A stretch of 64,000 nucleotides of DNA from Planifilum fimeticola (GTDB lineage Bacteria > Bacillota > Bacilli > Thermoactinomycetales > DSM-44946), in the NCBI RefSeq assembly GCF_003001905.1, contig NZ_PVNE01000016.1:1-64000 (forward strand), read 5' to 3'. Positions 1 through 8,114 of the stretch are shown here, one piece after another (the stretch's first letter is position 1; every line of letters begins with the position of its first letter). The position numbers and the translations under genes were made by a program. Below the pieces are notes generated by a model. It saw only the letters and a list, made by a program, of their open reading frames with translations, had not been told where the DNA came from and made no database searches.

Positions 1-31
1 TGGGTTCGTCCTGAACATATAAAAACCTTCC

Positions 32-53
32 TTCGGAATTGTTTTATTCCGAA
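32..53. repeat. Inverted repeat near the left edge
   Basis: TTCGGAAT (32-39) and ATTCCGAA (46-53) form an 8-bp perfect stem with a 6-nt loop. No T-run follows on either strand. It may belong to the 3' end of a gene lying left of the window; no gene could be assigned to bases 1-60. Confidence 0.4.
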
Positions 54-58
54 TTCAA

Positions 59-93
59 CAAAAAAGGCTGTTGACCCTTCTTTGTCAACAGCC
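59..93 (-). terminator. Intrinsic terminator, minus strand
   Basis: GGCTGTTGAC (66-75) pairs with GTCAACAGCC (84-93), a perfect 10-bp stem with an 8-nt loop. On the minus strand it is followed by a T-run (the A-run at 60-65). It lies downstream of the minus-strand proline dehydrogenase gene. Confidence 0.8.
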
Positions 94-95
94 TC

Positions 96-126
96 AGGTT
101 GCCAACATGGTTGGCAACCTTTTTTT
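96..126 (+). terminator. Intrinsic terminator, plus strand
   Basis: AGGTTGCCAAC (96-106) pairs with GTTGGCAACCT (110-120), a perfect 11-bp stem with a 3-nt loop, then a T-run to 126. It is oriented to end transcription arriving from a gene left of the window and sits back to back with the minus-strand terminator at 59-93. No gene is seen between 127 and 241. Confidence 0.8.
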
Positions 127-241
127 CGACAAGCTGAAAGTCGGCTCCGCAGGCTGCGTCCCTCCGATGGCCCTGCGCGCTTTTCCGACCGAAAGGGAAA
201 GAAAAGCGGTCCCAGGCGCGGGGGACTCATCCCTTCCTTTC

Positions 242-1162
242 TCAATCCCTGACGAGATTTTTGAGTATGAACAAGGCGTTGGCGGGCCGCTCGGCGATCC
301 GCCGGGTGAAGTAGGGGTACCAGTCTTTCCCGTAGGGGGTGTAGACGCGAACCTTGTACCCTTCCTCGGCCAGTTGCCGCTGCAGTCCGCCCCGCACCCC
401 GTAGAGCATCTGGAATTCGTACAAATCCTTCGGGATATGGTTTTCCTTCACGAAGGATTTGGTCCATTCGATGATCTTTTCATCATGGGTGGCCACCGCT
501 GTGTAACAGCCGTTTTTCAGGTGCATCGCCACCAGCCGCTTGTAATTTTCATCCACGTCCCCTTTGTCCGGGTAGGCCACTTCCTTCGGTTCCTTGTAAG
601 CCCCCTTGACGATCCGCAGGTTGACACCCAATTCACCGAGATCCTTCACGTCCGATTCGGACCGGTACAGATAAGACTGGATCACCAGGCCGATATGTTC
701 CTTGCCCACCTTTTTCAGCAGGGTTTTGAATATGTCGATGGTGGCCTTCACCCTCGGGGAGTCCTCCATGTCGATCCGCACGAAATTTTCGCTTTCCTTG
801 GCCTTCAGGGCGATCCGTTCCATGTTTTCCAGGCAAAACTCATAATCGATGTCGAGCCCCAGCTGGGTAAGTTTTACGGAGACGTTGGAGTCGACCCCGC
901 TTTCCGCGATGGCGTCGAAGATGTCGATGGCGGATTGGGTGGCTTCCAGTGCTTCCTCCCGGGTGGTCACGCTTTCGCCCAGGTGGTCCAGGGTGACCAG
1001 AAGTCCGTCCCGGTTGAGGGATTTGACCGTTTCAATCGCCTGTCCCAGCGTTTCCCCCGCCACAAACCGGGAGGCCCCCAGGCGCATGCCGTACCGGGTG
1101 ACGAAGCGGGACACCAGCCGGTTGCCGGCGAGGGTGAGTACAGCTCTTCGGGACAACGACAT
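242..1162 (-). CDS. Proline dehydrogenase (monofunctional, FAD)
   Basis: A 306-residue protein matching the monofunctional Gram-positive PRODH family (FadM/PutB/YusM type). It oxidises L-proline to 1-pyrroline-5-carboxylate, passing electrons through FAD to the membrane quinone pool. Barrel segments are recognisable: SVKLTQLGLD near residue 95, VRIDMEDS near 128, a lysine/Arg patch LRIVKGAYKEP near 180, EFQMLYGVR near 250, and the C-terminal YFTRRIAERPAN that binds substrate carboxylate in this family. The start is an ATG after a purine-rich site. It is divergent from the P5C dehydrogenase gene, which performs the next step; a near-consensus promoter and a cre box lie directly upstream. Confidence 0.93.
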   Translation of the reverse strand: MSLSRRAVLTLAGNRLVSRFVTRYGMRLGASRFVAGETLGQAIETVKSLNRDGLLVTLDHLGESVTTREEALEATQSAIDIFDAIAESGVDSNVSVKLTQLGLDIDYEFCLENMERIALKAKESENFVRIDMEDSPRVKATIDIFKTLLKKVGKEHIGLVIQSYLYRSESDVKDLGELGVNLRIVKGAYKEPKEVAYPDKGDVDENYKRLVAMHLKNGCYTAVATHDEKIIEWTKSFVKENHIPKDLYEFQMLYGVRGGLQRQLAEEGYKVRVYTPYGKDWYPYFTRRIAERPANALFILKNLVRD

Positions 1163-1209
1163 GTTTCCACCTTCTTTCGTTGGTTGAACGGGTGTCTTGA
1201 ACCGTAACC

Positions 1210-1238
1210 ATTATACGAGTCCTTCGTGGGAGTGACAA
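1210..1238 (-). promoter_or_regulatory. SigA-type promoter of proline dehydrogenase
   Basis: On the minus strand, TTGTCA (1238-1233) is separated by exactly 17 bases from a perfect TATAAT (1215-1210). The predicted transcription start is about 40 bases upstream of the ATG at 1162. Confidence 0.75.
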
Positions 1239-1239
1239 T

Positions 1240-1253
1240 AGGAAACGCTTTCA
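1240..1253. promoter_or_regulatory. Candidate cre (CcpA) box
   Basis: AGGAAACGCTTTCA matches the Bacillus cre consensus TGNAANCGNTNNCA at every defined position except the first. It abuts the -35 of the proline dehydrogenase promoter and is 32 bases from the opposing -35, so it could serve either divergent gene. Carbon-source control of proline degradation is inferred from this site. Confidence 0.6.
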
Positions 1254-1285
1254 AAGTTAGTATGGATCAGTCAGGGTTCCTTCAT

Positions 1286-1315
1286 TTGAAGAAGAAAAAA
1301 ACCTTGGGTTAAAAT
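1286..1315 (+). promoter_or_regulatory. Putative promoter of P5C dehydrogenase
   Basis: TTGAAG (1286-1291), an 18-base spacer and TAAAAT (1310-1315). It predicts a leader of about 140 bases before the ATG at 1466. I recognise no known riboswitch in this leader. Confidence 0.5.
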
Positions 1316-1465
1316 AAGGGGGGACTGGGGCCTGATGGAACTTCCCCGGTGGAAGATCTGTCCGGAAGGAGCGTCTTCGGGCCGCAAGCAGGTGGCCTTT
1401 TTCCGTACGGGTGAGGAAAACGGCCAATCTGCGAACTTGCCGAGCCATATCAGAGGAGGGGTAAA

Positions 1466-3013
1466 ATGGTCGTTGATTTTCGGAACGAGCCGTTCACCGA
1501 TTTTTCCAAGGAAGAGAACCGGCGGGCTTTTGAAGAGGCTTTGGAAACCGTCCGGGCCCAGCTGGGAAGGGAGTACGACCTGATCATCGGCGGCGAGCGG
1601 ATTCGGACGGAGGAGAAAATCCGCTCCATCAACCCGTCCAATGTGGACGAGACGATCGGCTATGTCTCCAAGGCGAACCAGGAACTGGCGGAAAAGGCGA
1701 TGCAGGCGGCGGCGAAAAAGTTCGAAGAGTGGAAAGCGGTTTCACCGGAAGCCCGCGCGCGGATTTTGTTCCGGGCGGCCGCCATCCTGCGCCGCAAGAA
1801 ACACGAGTTTTCCGCGTGGATGGTGCATGAAGCGGGGAAAAGCTGGCCGGAAGCCGATGCGGATACGGCGGAGGCCATCGATTTCATGGAGTTTTACGGT
1901 CGTGAAATGATCCGGTTGAGCGAGCGGCAGCCGCTCACCCGCATTCCCGGAGAGGACAACGAATTGTACTACATTCCCCTGGGCGTGGGTGTGGTGATCC
2001 CCCCGTGGAACTTCCCGCTGGCGATCATGGTGGGGATGACGACGGCCTCGCTGGTGGCGGGAAACACGGTCGTGCTCAAACCGGCCAGCAACACGTCGGT
2101 GATCGCCGCCAAGTTCATGGAGATTTTGCAGGATGCCGGCCTTCCCGACGGTGTCGTCAATTACGTGCCCGGTCCCGGCGTGGAAGTGGGCGAGTACTTG
2201 GTGAAGCACCCCCTGACCCGGTTCATCGCCTTTACGGGATCCCGGGACGTGGGACTCCGGATCAATGAACTGGCGGCCAAAACCGTTCCCGGACAGAAAT
2301 GGATCAAGCGGGTCATCGCCGAGATGGGCGGAAAGGATTCGATCATCGTCGACAAGGATGCGGACCTGGATCTGGCCGCCCAGACCATCGTCACGTCCGC
2401 CTTCGGCTTCTCCGGCCAGAAGTGCTCCGCCTGTTCCCGGGCGATTGTCCTCGAGGACGTTTATGACGAGGTGTTGAACAAGGTCGTCGCGAAGACGAAA
2501 CAGCTGAAGGTGGCCGAGGCCAAATCCTTCGGCATCGACATGGGTCCGGTGATCGATGAGAACGCCTACCGGAAGATCCTCGACTACATCGAGATCGGCA
2601 AGAAGGAAGGTCGCCTGATGACCGGAGGAGGCAAGGCGGAAGGCAACGGTTACTTCATTCAGCCCACCATTTTCGCCGATGTCTCCCCCGACGCCCGGAT
2701 CGCCCAGGAGGAGATCTTCGGTCCGGTGCTGGCGTTCATCAAGGCCAAGGATTTCGACGACGCTCTCCGCATCGCCAACAATACGGAATACGGCCTCACG
2801 GGATCGGTGATCAGCCGGAACCGCGCCAACCTGGAAAAGGCGCGCACCGAATTCCACGTGGGGAACCTGTACTTCAACCGCAAGTGCACCGGCGCCCTGG
2901 TGGGGGTTCATCCCTTCGGCGGCTTCAACATGTCGGGCACCGACTCCAAGGCCGGCGGCTACGATTACCTGCTCCTGTTTACCCAAGCCAAGCTGGTGTC
3001 GGAGGTGTTCTGA
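1466..3013 (+). CDS. rocA: L-glutamate gamma-semialdehyde (P5C) dehydrogenase
   Basis: A 515-residue NAD-dependent aldehyde dehydrogenase of the RocA/PruA type. It converts glutamate semialdehyde (hydrated P5C) to glutamate, completing proline or arginine breakdown. Seen in the sequence: [15 protein letters not shown] around residue 175, the glutamate motif [10 protein letters not shown] near 285, and the catalytic cysteine in [13 protein letters not shown] near 320. The C-terminal [17 protein letters not shown] is typical of this subfamily. The ATG follows a strong AGAGGAGGGG site. It faces away from proline dehydrogenase across a shared regulatory region, giving a complete proline-to-glutamate route; a terminator follows. 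Confidence 0.95.
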   Translation: MVVDFRNEPFTDFSKEENRRAFEEALETVRAQLGREYDLIIGGERIRTEEKIRSINPSNVDETIGYVSKANQELAEKAMQAAAKKFEEWKAVSPEARARILFRAAAILRRKKHEFSAWMVHEAGKSWPEADADTAEAIDFMEFYGREMIRLSERQPLTRIPGEDNELYYIPLGVGVVIPPWNFPLAIMVGMTTASLVAGNTVVLKPASNTSVIAAKFMEILQDAGLPDGVVNYVPGPGVEVGEYLVKHPLTRFIAFTGSRDVGLRINELAAKTVPGQKWIKRVIAEMGGKDSIIVDKDADLDLAAQTIVTSAFGFSGQKCSACSRAIVLEDVYDEVLNKVVAKTKQLKVAEAKSFGIDMGPVIDENAYRKILDYIEIGKKEGRLMTGGGKAEGNGYFIQPTIFADVSPDARIAQEEIFGPVLAFIKAKDFDDALRIANNTEYGLTGSVISRNRANLEKARTEFHVGNLYFNRKCTGALVGVHPFGGFNMSGTDSKAGGYDYLLLFTQAKLVSEVF

Positions 3014-3046
3014 TCACCGCCGGATTTCCCTTGTCGCTGGCATTCA

Positions 3047-3086
3047 AACCCCATCCCCCGGCTTCCCCGGGGAGGTGGGGTTTTTT
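3047..3086 (+). terminator. Intrinsic terminator after P5C dehydrogenase
   Basis: A GC-rich hairpin (CCCCATC... with ...GGTGGGG, 3049-3080) followed by six T residues at 3081-3086. Confidence 0.8.
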
Positions 3087-3281
3087 CTTCTAGATGCGAC
3101 CGGGTGGAAGCAAGCATGAAAATCCGCCTGCGATTGGCTGCCCTCCGTCCTTCCCGGGAAGGAAAGCGTCCGTTGGCAGGTTTTTCTGTTGACCGCCCCG
3201 GAAAAAGTATGATTTATTGGTTGGCGCAAAGGATATTGATGAAACATACATAAATAATCAATCCCTTTCCCGGAGGAGATC

Positions 3282-5111
3282 ATGGAAGAATATCAATCGG
3301 TTACGTCCCTTATGATCGTGGTTCTCGTCTCCTTTTTTGTCCCGATCGCGATGCATCGGCTGAAGTTGAATTGGATTCCCGTCGTGGTGGCGGAAATCAT
3401 CGTCGGGGTGGCGCTGGGCAAGAGCGGTTTCCAACTGATTCACGAGGACAATCTGCTCCAGCTTTTGTCCATGTTGGGCATCATCTACCTGATGTTTTTG
3501 AGCGGTCTGGAGATCGATTTCGATCTGATTCAGAAGAGTCGAAAGCACTCCGGCAAAAACGGAAACCCCCTGGCGATCGGCACCGTCAGCTACATCGGGA
3601 TTTTGCTCCTTTCCCTGGCTCTGTCATGGATCATCCACGGGCTGGGGTATACGAAGGACGTCTTTTTCATGACGCTGATCATTTCCACCATTTCCGTCAG
3701 CATCACCTTGCCGGTGCTGAAGGACAAGGGGCTTCTCAATGATCCGGTCGGGCAATCCGTGTTGCTTACCGCCGTCATCGCCGATTTTTTCACCATGTTG
3801 ATGCTGGCGGTCCATGTCTCCCTTCACCGTTCGGAGGAAGGGGCCTTCAACACCTTGTGGCTGTTGCTGCTCTTTGTCGCCTTTTTCGTCGTCTACCGCC
3901 TGGTTCGCCTCTTCCGGGCTTCCCGAATTACGGAAAAGATCAGAAGAGAGACCATTTCCATCGGCACGCGGGGCGTTTTTGCGCTGATTCTCTTTTTTGT
4001 GGCGGTATCGGAGGGGGTCGGGGCGGAGAACATTCTGGGCGCCTTTCTCGCCGGCGTGATCGTGTCCCTGATGTCCCCGAGCAAATCCTTTGTGCAGCAG
4101 CTCAATGCCTTTGGGTACGGTTTTTTGATCCCCATCTTTTTTGTGATGGTGGGGGCCGACCTGGATCTGATCGCTCTGGCGCAGGATGCGAAGGCTTTGA
4201 CGGTGTTGCCTCTGCTGCTTTTGGCCTTTTATGTTTCGAGACTCCTGGTCGTTCCGATTTTCCGCCGATGGTTTTCCTGGAAAGAGTCGATCGCCTCGGG
4301 GGTGCTGCTCAGCTCCACCCTGAGTTTGGTCATTGCCGCGGCGAAGGTCGGTGAGGAGATGGGAATCCTCGATCGCACGATGAATACCGCGCTGGTGTTG
4401 TCCGCCGTGATCGCCACCCTGGTGTCCCCCGTGCTGTTCCAACGGCTGATGCCGGATCATCGCGAGGAGCGGCGGACGAAGGTCGCTCTGGTGGGCATCA
4501 ACGCGGTCACCCTGTCACTTGCCCGGGACCTGGTCAGGGATCAGTACGATGTCACGCTCTACGGTTCGGACAAATCCAATCTGGAGGTCATGAATGACCG
4601 CCCCTTTGCCATCGTGCAGTTGCCCGGCGTGGAGCGGGAGCATCTGGAGTCGCACCGAGTCTTTGACAGCGACATTGTGGTGTTGTTTACCGCCGATGAC
4701 AGCAAAAACTTCCGCCTTGCCCTGGATGCGGAACAGCAGGGTGTGGAGCGGATTATCGCCCGGGTGGAAAATCAAATGGAAGTAAGCCTTCCCGAGGATT
4801 CCCGGATCCGGTTGATTTCCAGCTTCTTCGCCAACAAAACGCTCCTTCGCTCCCTGATCGAGTTTCCGTCGCTGGTTCGGTTCGTTTCCGAGAGCGAGGG
4901 GTATCTGCAGGAGGTTCCCTTGTACAATCACCATTTCAACGGCCGTCGAATCCGGGATCTCCCCTTCATCGGCGACACCTTGATCATCCGCATTTACCGC
5001 GACGGCGAGGTGATCATGCCGCGGGGGGATACGGAGCTGCGGGTGGGCGACCGTCTGATCATCAGCGGGACGCCGGCCCATGTGCGCAAGGTGGAGCGGC
5101 TGTTGAGCTGA
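3282..5111 (+). CDS. Monovalent cation:proton antiporter (CPA2) with TrkA domains
   Basis: A 609-residue integral membrane protein of the KefB/Kef-type CPA2 family. The first 390 or so residues are about 12 hydrophobic segments of the Na+/H+ exchanger fold, including GVALGKSGFQLI and GAENILGAFLAGVIVS. A cytoplasmic part follows: a Rossmann-like TrkA-N domain (KVALVGINAVTLSLARDL, near 407) and a TrkA-C domain at the C terminus (LRVGDRLIISGTP). It probably exchanges K+ or Na+ for protons and is gated through the RCK domains; ion specificity cannot be read from the sequence. The usual nucleotide-binding GXGXXG is only partly kept (GINAVT). The ATG is preceded by CGGAGGAG. It appears monocistronic. 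Confidence 0.88.
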   Translation: MEEYQSVTSLMIVVLVSFFVPIAMHRLKLNWIPVVVAEIIVGVALGKSGFQLIHEDNLLQLLSMLGIIYLMFLSGLEIDFDLIQKSRKHSGKNGNPLAIGTVSYIGILLLSLALSWIIHGLGYTKDVFFMTLIISTISVSITLPVLKDKGLLNDPVGQSVLLTAVIADFFTMLMLAVHVSLHRSEEGAFNTLWLLLLFVAFFVVYRLVRLFRASRITEKIRRETISIGTRGVFALILFFVAVSEGVGAENILGAFLAGVIVSLMSPSKSFVQQLNAFGYGFLIPIFFVMVGADLDLIALAQDAKALTVLPLLLLAFYVSRLLVVPIFRRWFSWKESIASGVLLSSTLSLVIAAAKVGEEMGILDRTMNTALVLSAVIATLVSPVLFQRLMPDHREERRTKVALVGINAVTLSLARDLVRDQYDVTLYGSDKSNLEVMNDRPFAIVQLPGVEREHLESHRVFDSDIVVLFTADDSKNFRLALDAEQQGVERIIARVENQMEVSLPEDSRIRLISSFFANKTLLRSLIEFPSLVRFVSESEGYLQEVPLYNHHFNGRRIRDLPFIGDTLIIRIYRDGEVIMPRGDTELRVGDRLIISGTPAHVRKVERLLS

Positions 5112-5192
5112 GGACCTGAGGATTGAACTTGTTCGGATTCAGAAGTTGTGATAAGTATATAGTGTTTAAATTTGCAACAAAGAGGGATGGCC

Positions 5193-7013
5193 ATGAGGGT
5201 CAAAGCGATCGGGATCGCTCCTTATGCGGGTTTGAAGAGGCTGATGGAGGAACTGGCGAAGGAAGACCCGGAAATGGATTTGGTTGTTGAGCAGGGCGAC
5301 CTGGAAGAAGGGGTGGATATCGCCAGGCGGGCGGAGAAAGAAGGGTACGAGTTGGTAATCAGTCGCGGCGGAACCGCCTCCCTCATCCGGGAAGCGGTCT
5401 CCATTCCCGTCGCCGAGATTCCGGTTTCGGGGTATGACATGCTTCGGGTCCTTACGCTCTTAAAGGATTATCGAGGAGAAGTGGCGATTGTCGGTTTCCC
5501 CAACATCACCCGGGGAGCGGCGGTGATTTGTGATTTGTTAAATCTTTCTGTGCACACCGTCACCGTCCGGAAACCTTCCGAGGTCGAGGAGCAGCTCGAA
5601 TCCCGGCGAAGGCAAGGGATCCAGGTGGTGGTCGGTGACGTGGTCACTGTAAAGGCTGCCGAAAAACTTGGGATGCACGGTCTCTTGATCACTTCCGGAA
5701 GAGAGGCGGTGTTGGACGCATTCGAGGAAGGAAAGCGCGTTTATCGTCTCTTTTCCCGCCTGAGAAGGGAAGCTTCGCTGTATCGGAACATCCTGGACAG
5801 GGATCGGCGGGGCATCGTCGTGTTTGGCGGAAAGGAAAGAATCCTGTTTCGAAATCCGGCTGCGGCGCGCTTCCCCCTTTCCGCCCCCGCGGTGGAAAGG
5901 GCGATTCAGGAGTTGGTGGAGGAAAGTCTGCGGCGGGGCCAGTCCGAATCCCGCCTGCTGCCGCTGGAGGAATCCGGCGTACAGATTGCCGCGGTGCCCC
6001 TCGATGACAGGAGCGGGGAGACCAGGGTTGCCATCCATTTGGAGAAATGTCGATTCGCCGTATCACCCGAGAAATGGGGATGTGTGGAAATTCGGCACAC
6101 CCGTTCCGAGCCGAAGGAAACCGCATTTCATCGGTTTGTGGGCAAAAGCGGTGCTCTTCGCGAAGCGATTCAATCCGCCCAAAAATACAGTGAGTGGGAT
6201 GTCCCTGTCTGGATCTCGGGAGAAGAGGGGACCGGCAAGGAAATGTTCGCTTTGGCGATCCATCAGGCCAGTCCGCGGGGAGACCAACCCTTCATCGCGG
6301 TGGACAGCGGTTGTTTGAAACCGGAGGAATGGAACGAACTGATCGCCGATGCGGTCGCAGGTCCCTTCCGCCGGGGAACGCTGTATTTGAAAAATGCCGA
6401 GAAGATTCCGGCAAAGGTTCAAAAGCGGCTTGGCGCACTGATCGCCGATGAGGGGGATGGACCGCGTTGGCTGATTTCAACCGTCGTGGATTTGGGGAAA
6501 GAAGTTCGCCGGGGAGCTTTTGACCGCAAGCTTTATCAGTTGTTGGGGCGGGCACATCTCCCGCTGCCTCCCCTTCGAGAACGAAAAGAGGATATGGACG
6601 ATTTGATCCCCCTGTTTATTGCCGAGGGCAATTCCAAGTATGGAAAATCCATCGTCGGAATGGAGAGTGAACTGATCGAAGAGTTGAAAAGGTTGACCTG
6701 GCCGGGGAACATTGAGGAGTTAAAAAGGGCGGTTGAGGCGATGGTATTGAAATCGGATGGCCATTACATCGGCCGGCGTGAAACCGCGGACATCCTGGAG
6801 CGGTTGAAACAGGAAGCATCCCGGCCGGTTGGTCGGGAGCTGGACTGGACGGGCACTTTAGAGGAAATGGAAATACAGATTATTCAAAGGGTGTTGGTTG
6901 AGGAGGGGATGAATCAAACCCGCGCCGCCCAACGCCTCGGCATCAATCGGTCCACGTTGTGGCGCAAATTGCAAAATGTCCATCGTGAAACACCTCCCGG
7001 AAATAAAAGGTAG
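5193..7013 (+). CDS. PrpR_N / AAA+ / Fis-type regulator with degenerate ATPase
   Basis: A 606-residue regulator. The N-terminal half (to about 200) matches the PrpR_N/propionate-activator sensor domain (VISRGGTASLIRE, IPVSGYDMLR, GDVVTVKAAEKLGM). The centre is a shortened sigma-54 enhancer-binding AAA+ domain with a Walker A (GEEGTGKE, near 343). The GAFTGA loop that contacts sigma-54 is missing, and the Walker B position reads GTLYLKNAE instead of GTLFLDE. The C terminus has a Fis-type helix-turn-helix (NQTRAAQRLGINRSTLWRKL). The ATG at 5193 is chosen because AGAGGG lies six bases before it; ATG 5187 and TTG 5172 are alternatives. Placement directly before the acid-sugar genes suggests it controls them, probably with SigA-type polymerase, as TyrR does. 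Confidence 0.82.
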   Translation: MRVKAIGIAPYAGLKRLMEELAKEDPEMDLVVEQGDLEEGVDIARRAEKEGYELVISRGGTASLIREAVSIPVAEIPVSGYDMLRVLTLLKDYRGEVAIVGFPNITRGAAVICDLLNLSVHTVTVRKPSEVEEQLESRRRQGIQVVVGDVVTVKAAEKLGMHGLLITSGREAVLDAFEEGKRVYRLFSRLRREASLYRNILDRDRRGIVVFGGKERILFRNPAAARFPLSAPAVERAIQELVEESLRRGQSESRLLPLEESGVQIAAVPLDDRSGETRVAIHLEKCRFAVSPEKWGCVEIRHTRSEPKETAFHRFVGKSGALREAIQSAQKYSEWDVPVWISGEEGTGKEMFALAIHQASPRGDQPFIAVDSGCLKPEEWNELIADAVAGPFRRGTLYLKNAEKIPAKVQKRLGALIADEGDGPRWLISTVVDLGKEVRRGAFDRKLYQLLGRAHLPLPPLRERKEDMDDLIPLFIAEGNSKYGKSIVGMESELIEELKRLTWPGNIEELKRAVEAMVLKSDGHYIGRRETADILERLKQEASRPVGRELDWTGTLEEMEIQIIQRVLVEEGMNQTRAAQRLGINRSTLWRKLQNVHRETPPGNKR

Positions 7014-7034
7014 TCCATAAAATATTGCAAAATG
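6968..7034 (+). repeat. Two direct repeats ATTGCAAAATG, candidate regulator sites
   Basis: ATTGCAAAATG occurs at 6968-6978 (end of the regulator gene) and exactly again at 7024-7034 (upstream of the permease), 56 bases apart. A related TTGCA lies at 7087-7091. They may be binding sites for the preceding regulator; this is inference from position and exact repetition. Confidence 0.35.
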
Positions 7035-7058
7035 GCACAACATAAACTATCATTTTTA

Positions 7059-7074
7059 ATGAAAGCGCTATTTT
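7059..7074 (+). promoter_or_regulatory. Candidate cre (CcpA) box before the acid-sugar genes
   Basis: ATGAAAGCGCTATTTT fits the left part of the cre consensus (TGNAANCGNT) exactly and fails at the last two positions (CA). It is 42 bases upstream of the permease ATG, a position suited to catabolite repression. Confidence 0.45.
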
Positions 7075-7115
7075 TCGTTGTTTTGTTGCATTTTTAAACA
7101 TCCGGGGGTGTGCTG

Positions 7116-8081
7116 ATGAGAATAAAGCGGGCCATGGAGCGAATCCCTGGTGGATTGATGGTGATTCCCCTGTTGCTGGGGGCCTTCATCAACACGTTTT
7201 TTCCCGATTTGCTCCGAATCGGAAACTTTACTCAGCAGTTGTTCGTGGATGGGTCCGGAACACTGATTGCTTTATTCCTGTTGTGTACAGGTGCGCAGAT
7301 CAACTTGCGCAGTTTTGGTGTCAGTCTGGCGAAGGGGGCAACTCTGCTCACAGTTAAGTGGGTGGTGGGTGCGGCCTTCGGACTGATCGCCTATTTGTTG
7401 GCCGGACCGGACGGTCTGTGGTTGGGACTCGCACCGCTGGCGATTGTGGCGGCAATGACCAACAGCAACGGAGGATTGTATGTCGCCCTTGTCGGCCAGT
7501 ATGGAAAGGAAGACGATCGGGCGGCCTATTCACTGCTTGCCTTAAACGACGGGCCTTTTTTGACCATGGTGGCGTTGGCTCTTTTCGGGGCGATGGGATT
7601 TGTCGAAGGCATGTTCTCCATAAAGGATTTTATTTCCGTGCTCCTCCCGATTCTCGTCGGGATGGTGCTGGGCAATTTGGATGAGGAAATGCGCTCCTTC
7701 CTCGCCAAGGGGAGTGACATGCTGATTCCCTTTTTCGCCTTTGCTTTGGGAATGGGCATCGATTTTGCCAAGATTGTGGAGGGTGGACTGGGTGGAATTT
7801 TGTTGGGCATCATGACGGTGTTCTTTACGGGAACGGCCGGTTATCTGGTGTTCAAGTGGTTCGGTTGGAATCCCATCGTCGGCGCCGCTGAGGGTTCAAC
7901 CGCCGGAAATGCGGTGGCGACGCCGGCGGCGATCGCCGCGGCCAATGCCTCCTTCGCTTCCATCGCTCCCCTGGCCACGGTCCAGGTGGCGGCTTCAACC
8001 GTCACCACGGCGTTTCTCCTCCCGCTTTATATCGCCTTTCTGGTGAAGCGCTTGGAACGAAAAGCGGCCATGAAGAAGTGA
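7116..8081 (+). CDS. 2-keto-3-deoxygluconate permease family transporter (KdgT)
   Basis: A 321-residue hydrophobic protein of the KdgT family with roughly ten membrane segments. It begins RIKRAMERIPGGLMVIPLLLGA, typical of the family, and has the conserved TNSNGGLYVAL and AAEGSTAGNAVATPAAIAA stretches. It likely imports a sugar acid by proton symport. Its neighbours (DUF1537 kinase, PdxA2-like dehydrogenase) point to a four-carbon acid such as D-threonate or D-erythronate rather than 2-keto-3-deoxygluconate. The ATG at 7116 has GGGGGTG five bases upstream; GTG 7110 is an alternative. Substrate is inferred from context only. Confidence 0.85.
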   Translation: MRIKRAMERIPGGLMVIPLLLGAFINTFFPDLLRIGNFTQQLFVDGSGTLIALFLLCTGAQINLRSFGVSLAKGATLLTVKWVVGAAFGLIAYLLAGPDGLWLGLAPLAIVAAMTNSNGGLYVALVGQYGKEDDRAAYSLLALNDGPFLTMVALALFGAMGFVEGMFSIKDFISVLLPILVGMVLGNLDEEMRSFLAKGSDMLIPFFAFALGMGIDFAKIVEGGLGGILLGIMTVFFTGTAGYLVFKWFGWNPIVGAAEGSTAGNAVATPAAIAAANASFASIAPLATVQVAASTVTTAFLLPLYIAFLVKRLERKAAMKK

Positions 8082-8114
8082 GATCGAATCTTTCTTGAAC
8101 GGAAGGGGATCCCG

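Noticed and set aside
71-1207. Plus-strand ORF of 378 codons opposite proline dehydrogenase
   Set aside because: It is a shadow of the clear PRODH gene; its product is low-complexity with no recognisable family, and it runs through terminators at both ends.
7033-7048. Possible sigma-54 promoter (TGGCAC) upstream of the KdgT-like gene
   Set aside because: The -24 half is good, but the -12 position reads AAACT instead of TTGC at the required spacing, and the regulator lacks GAFTGA.
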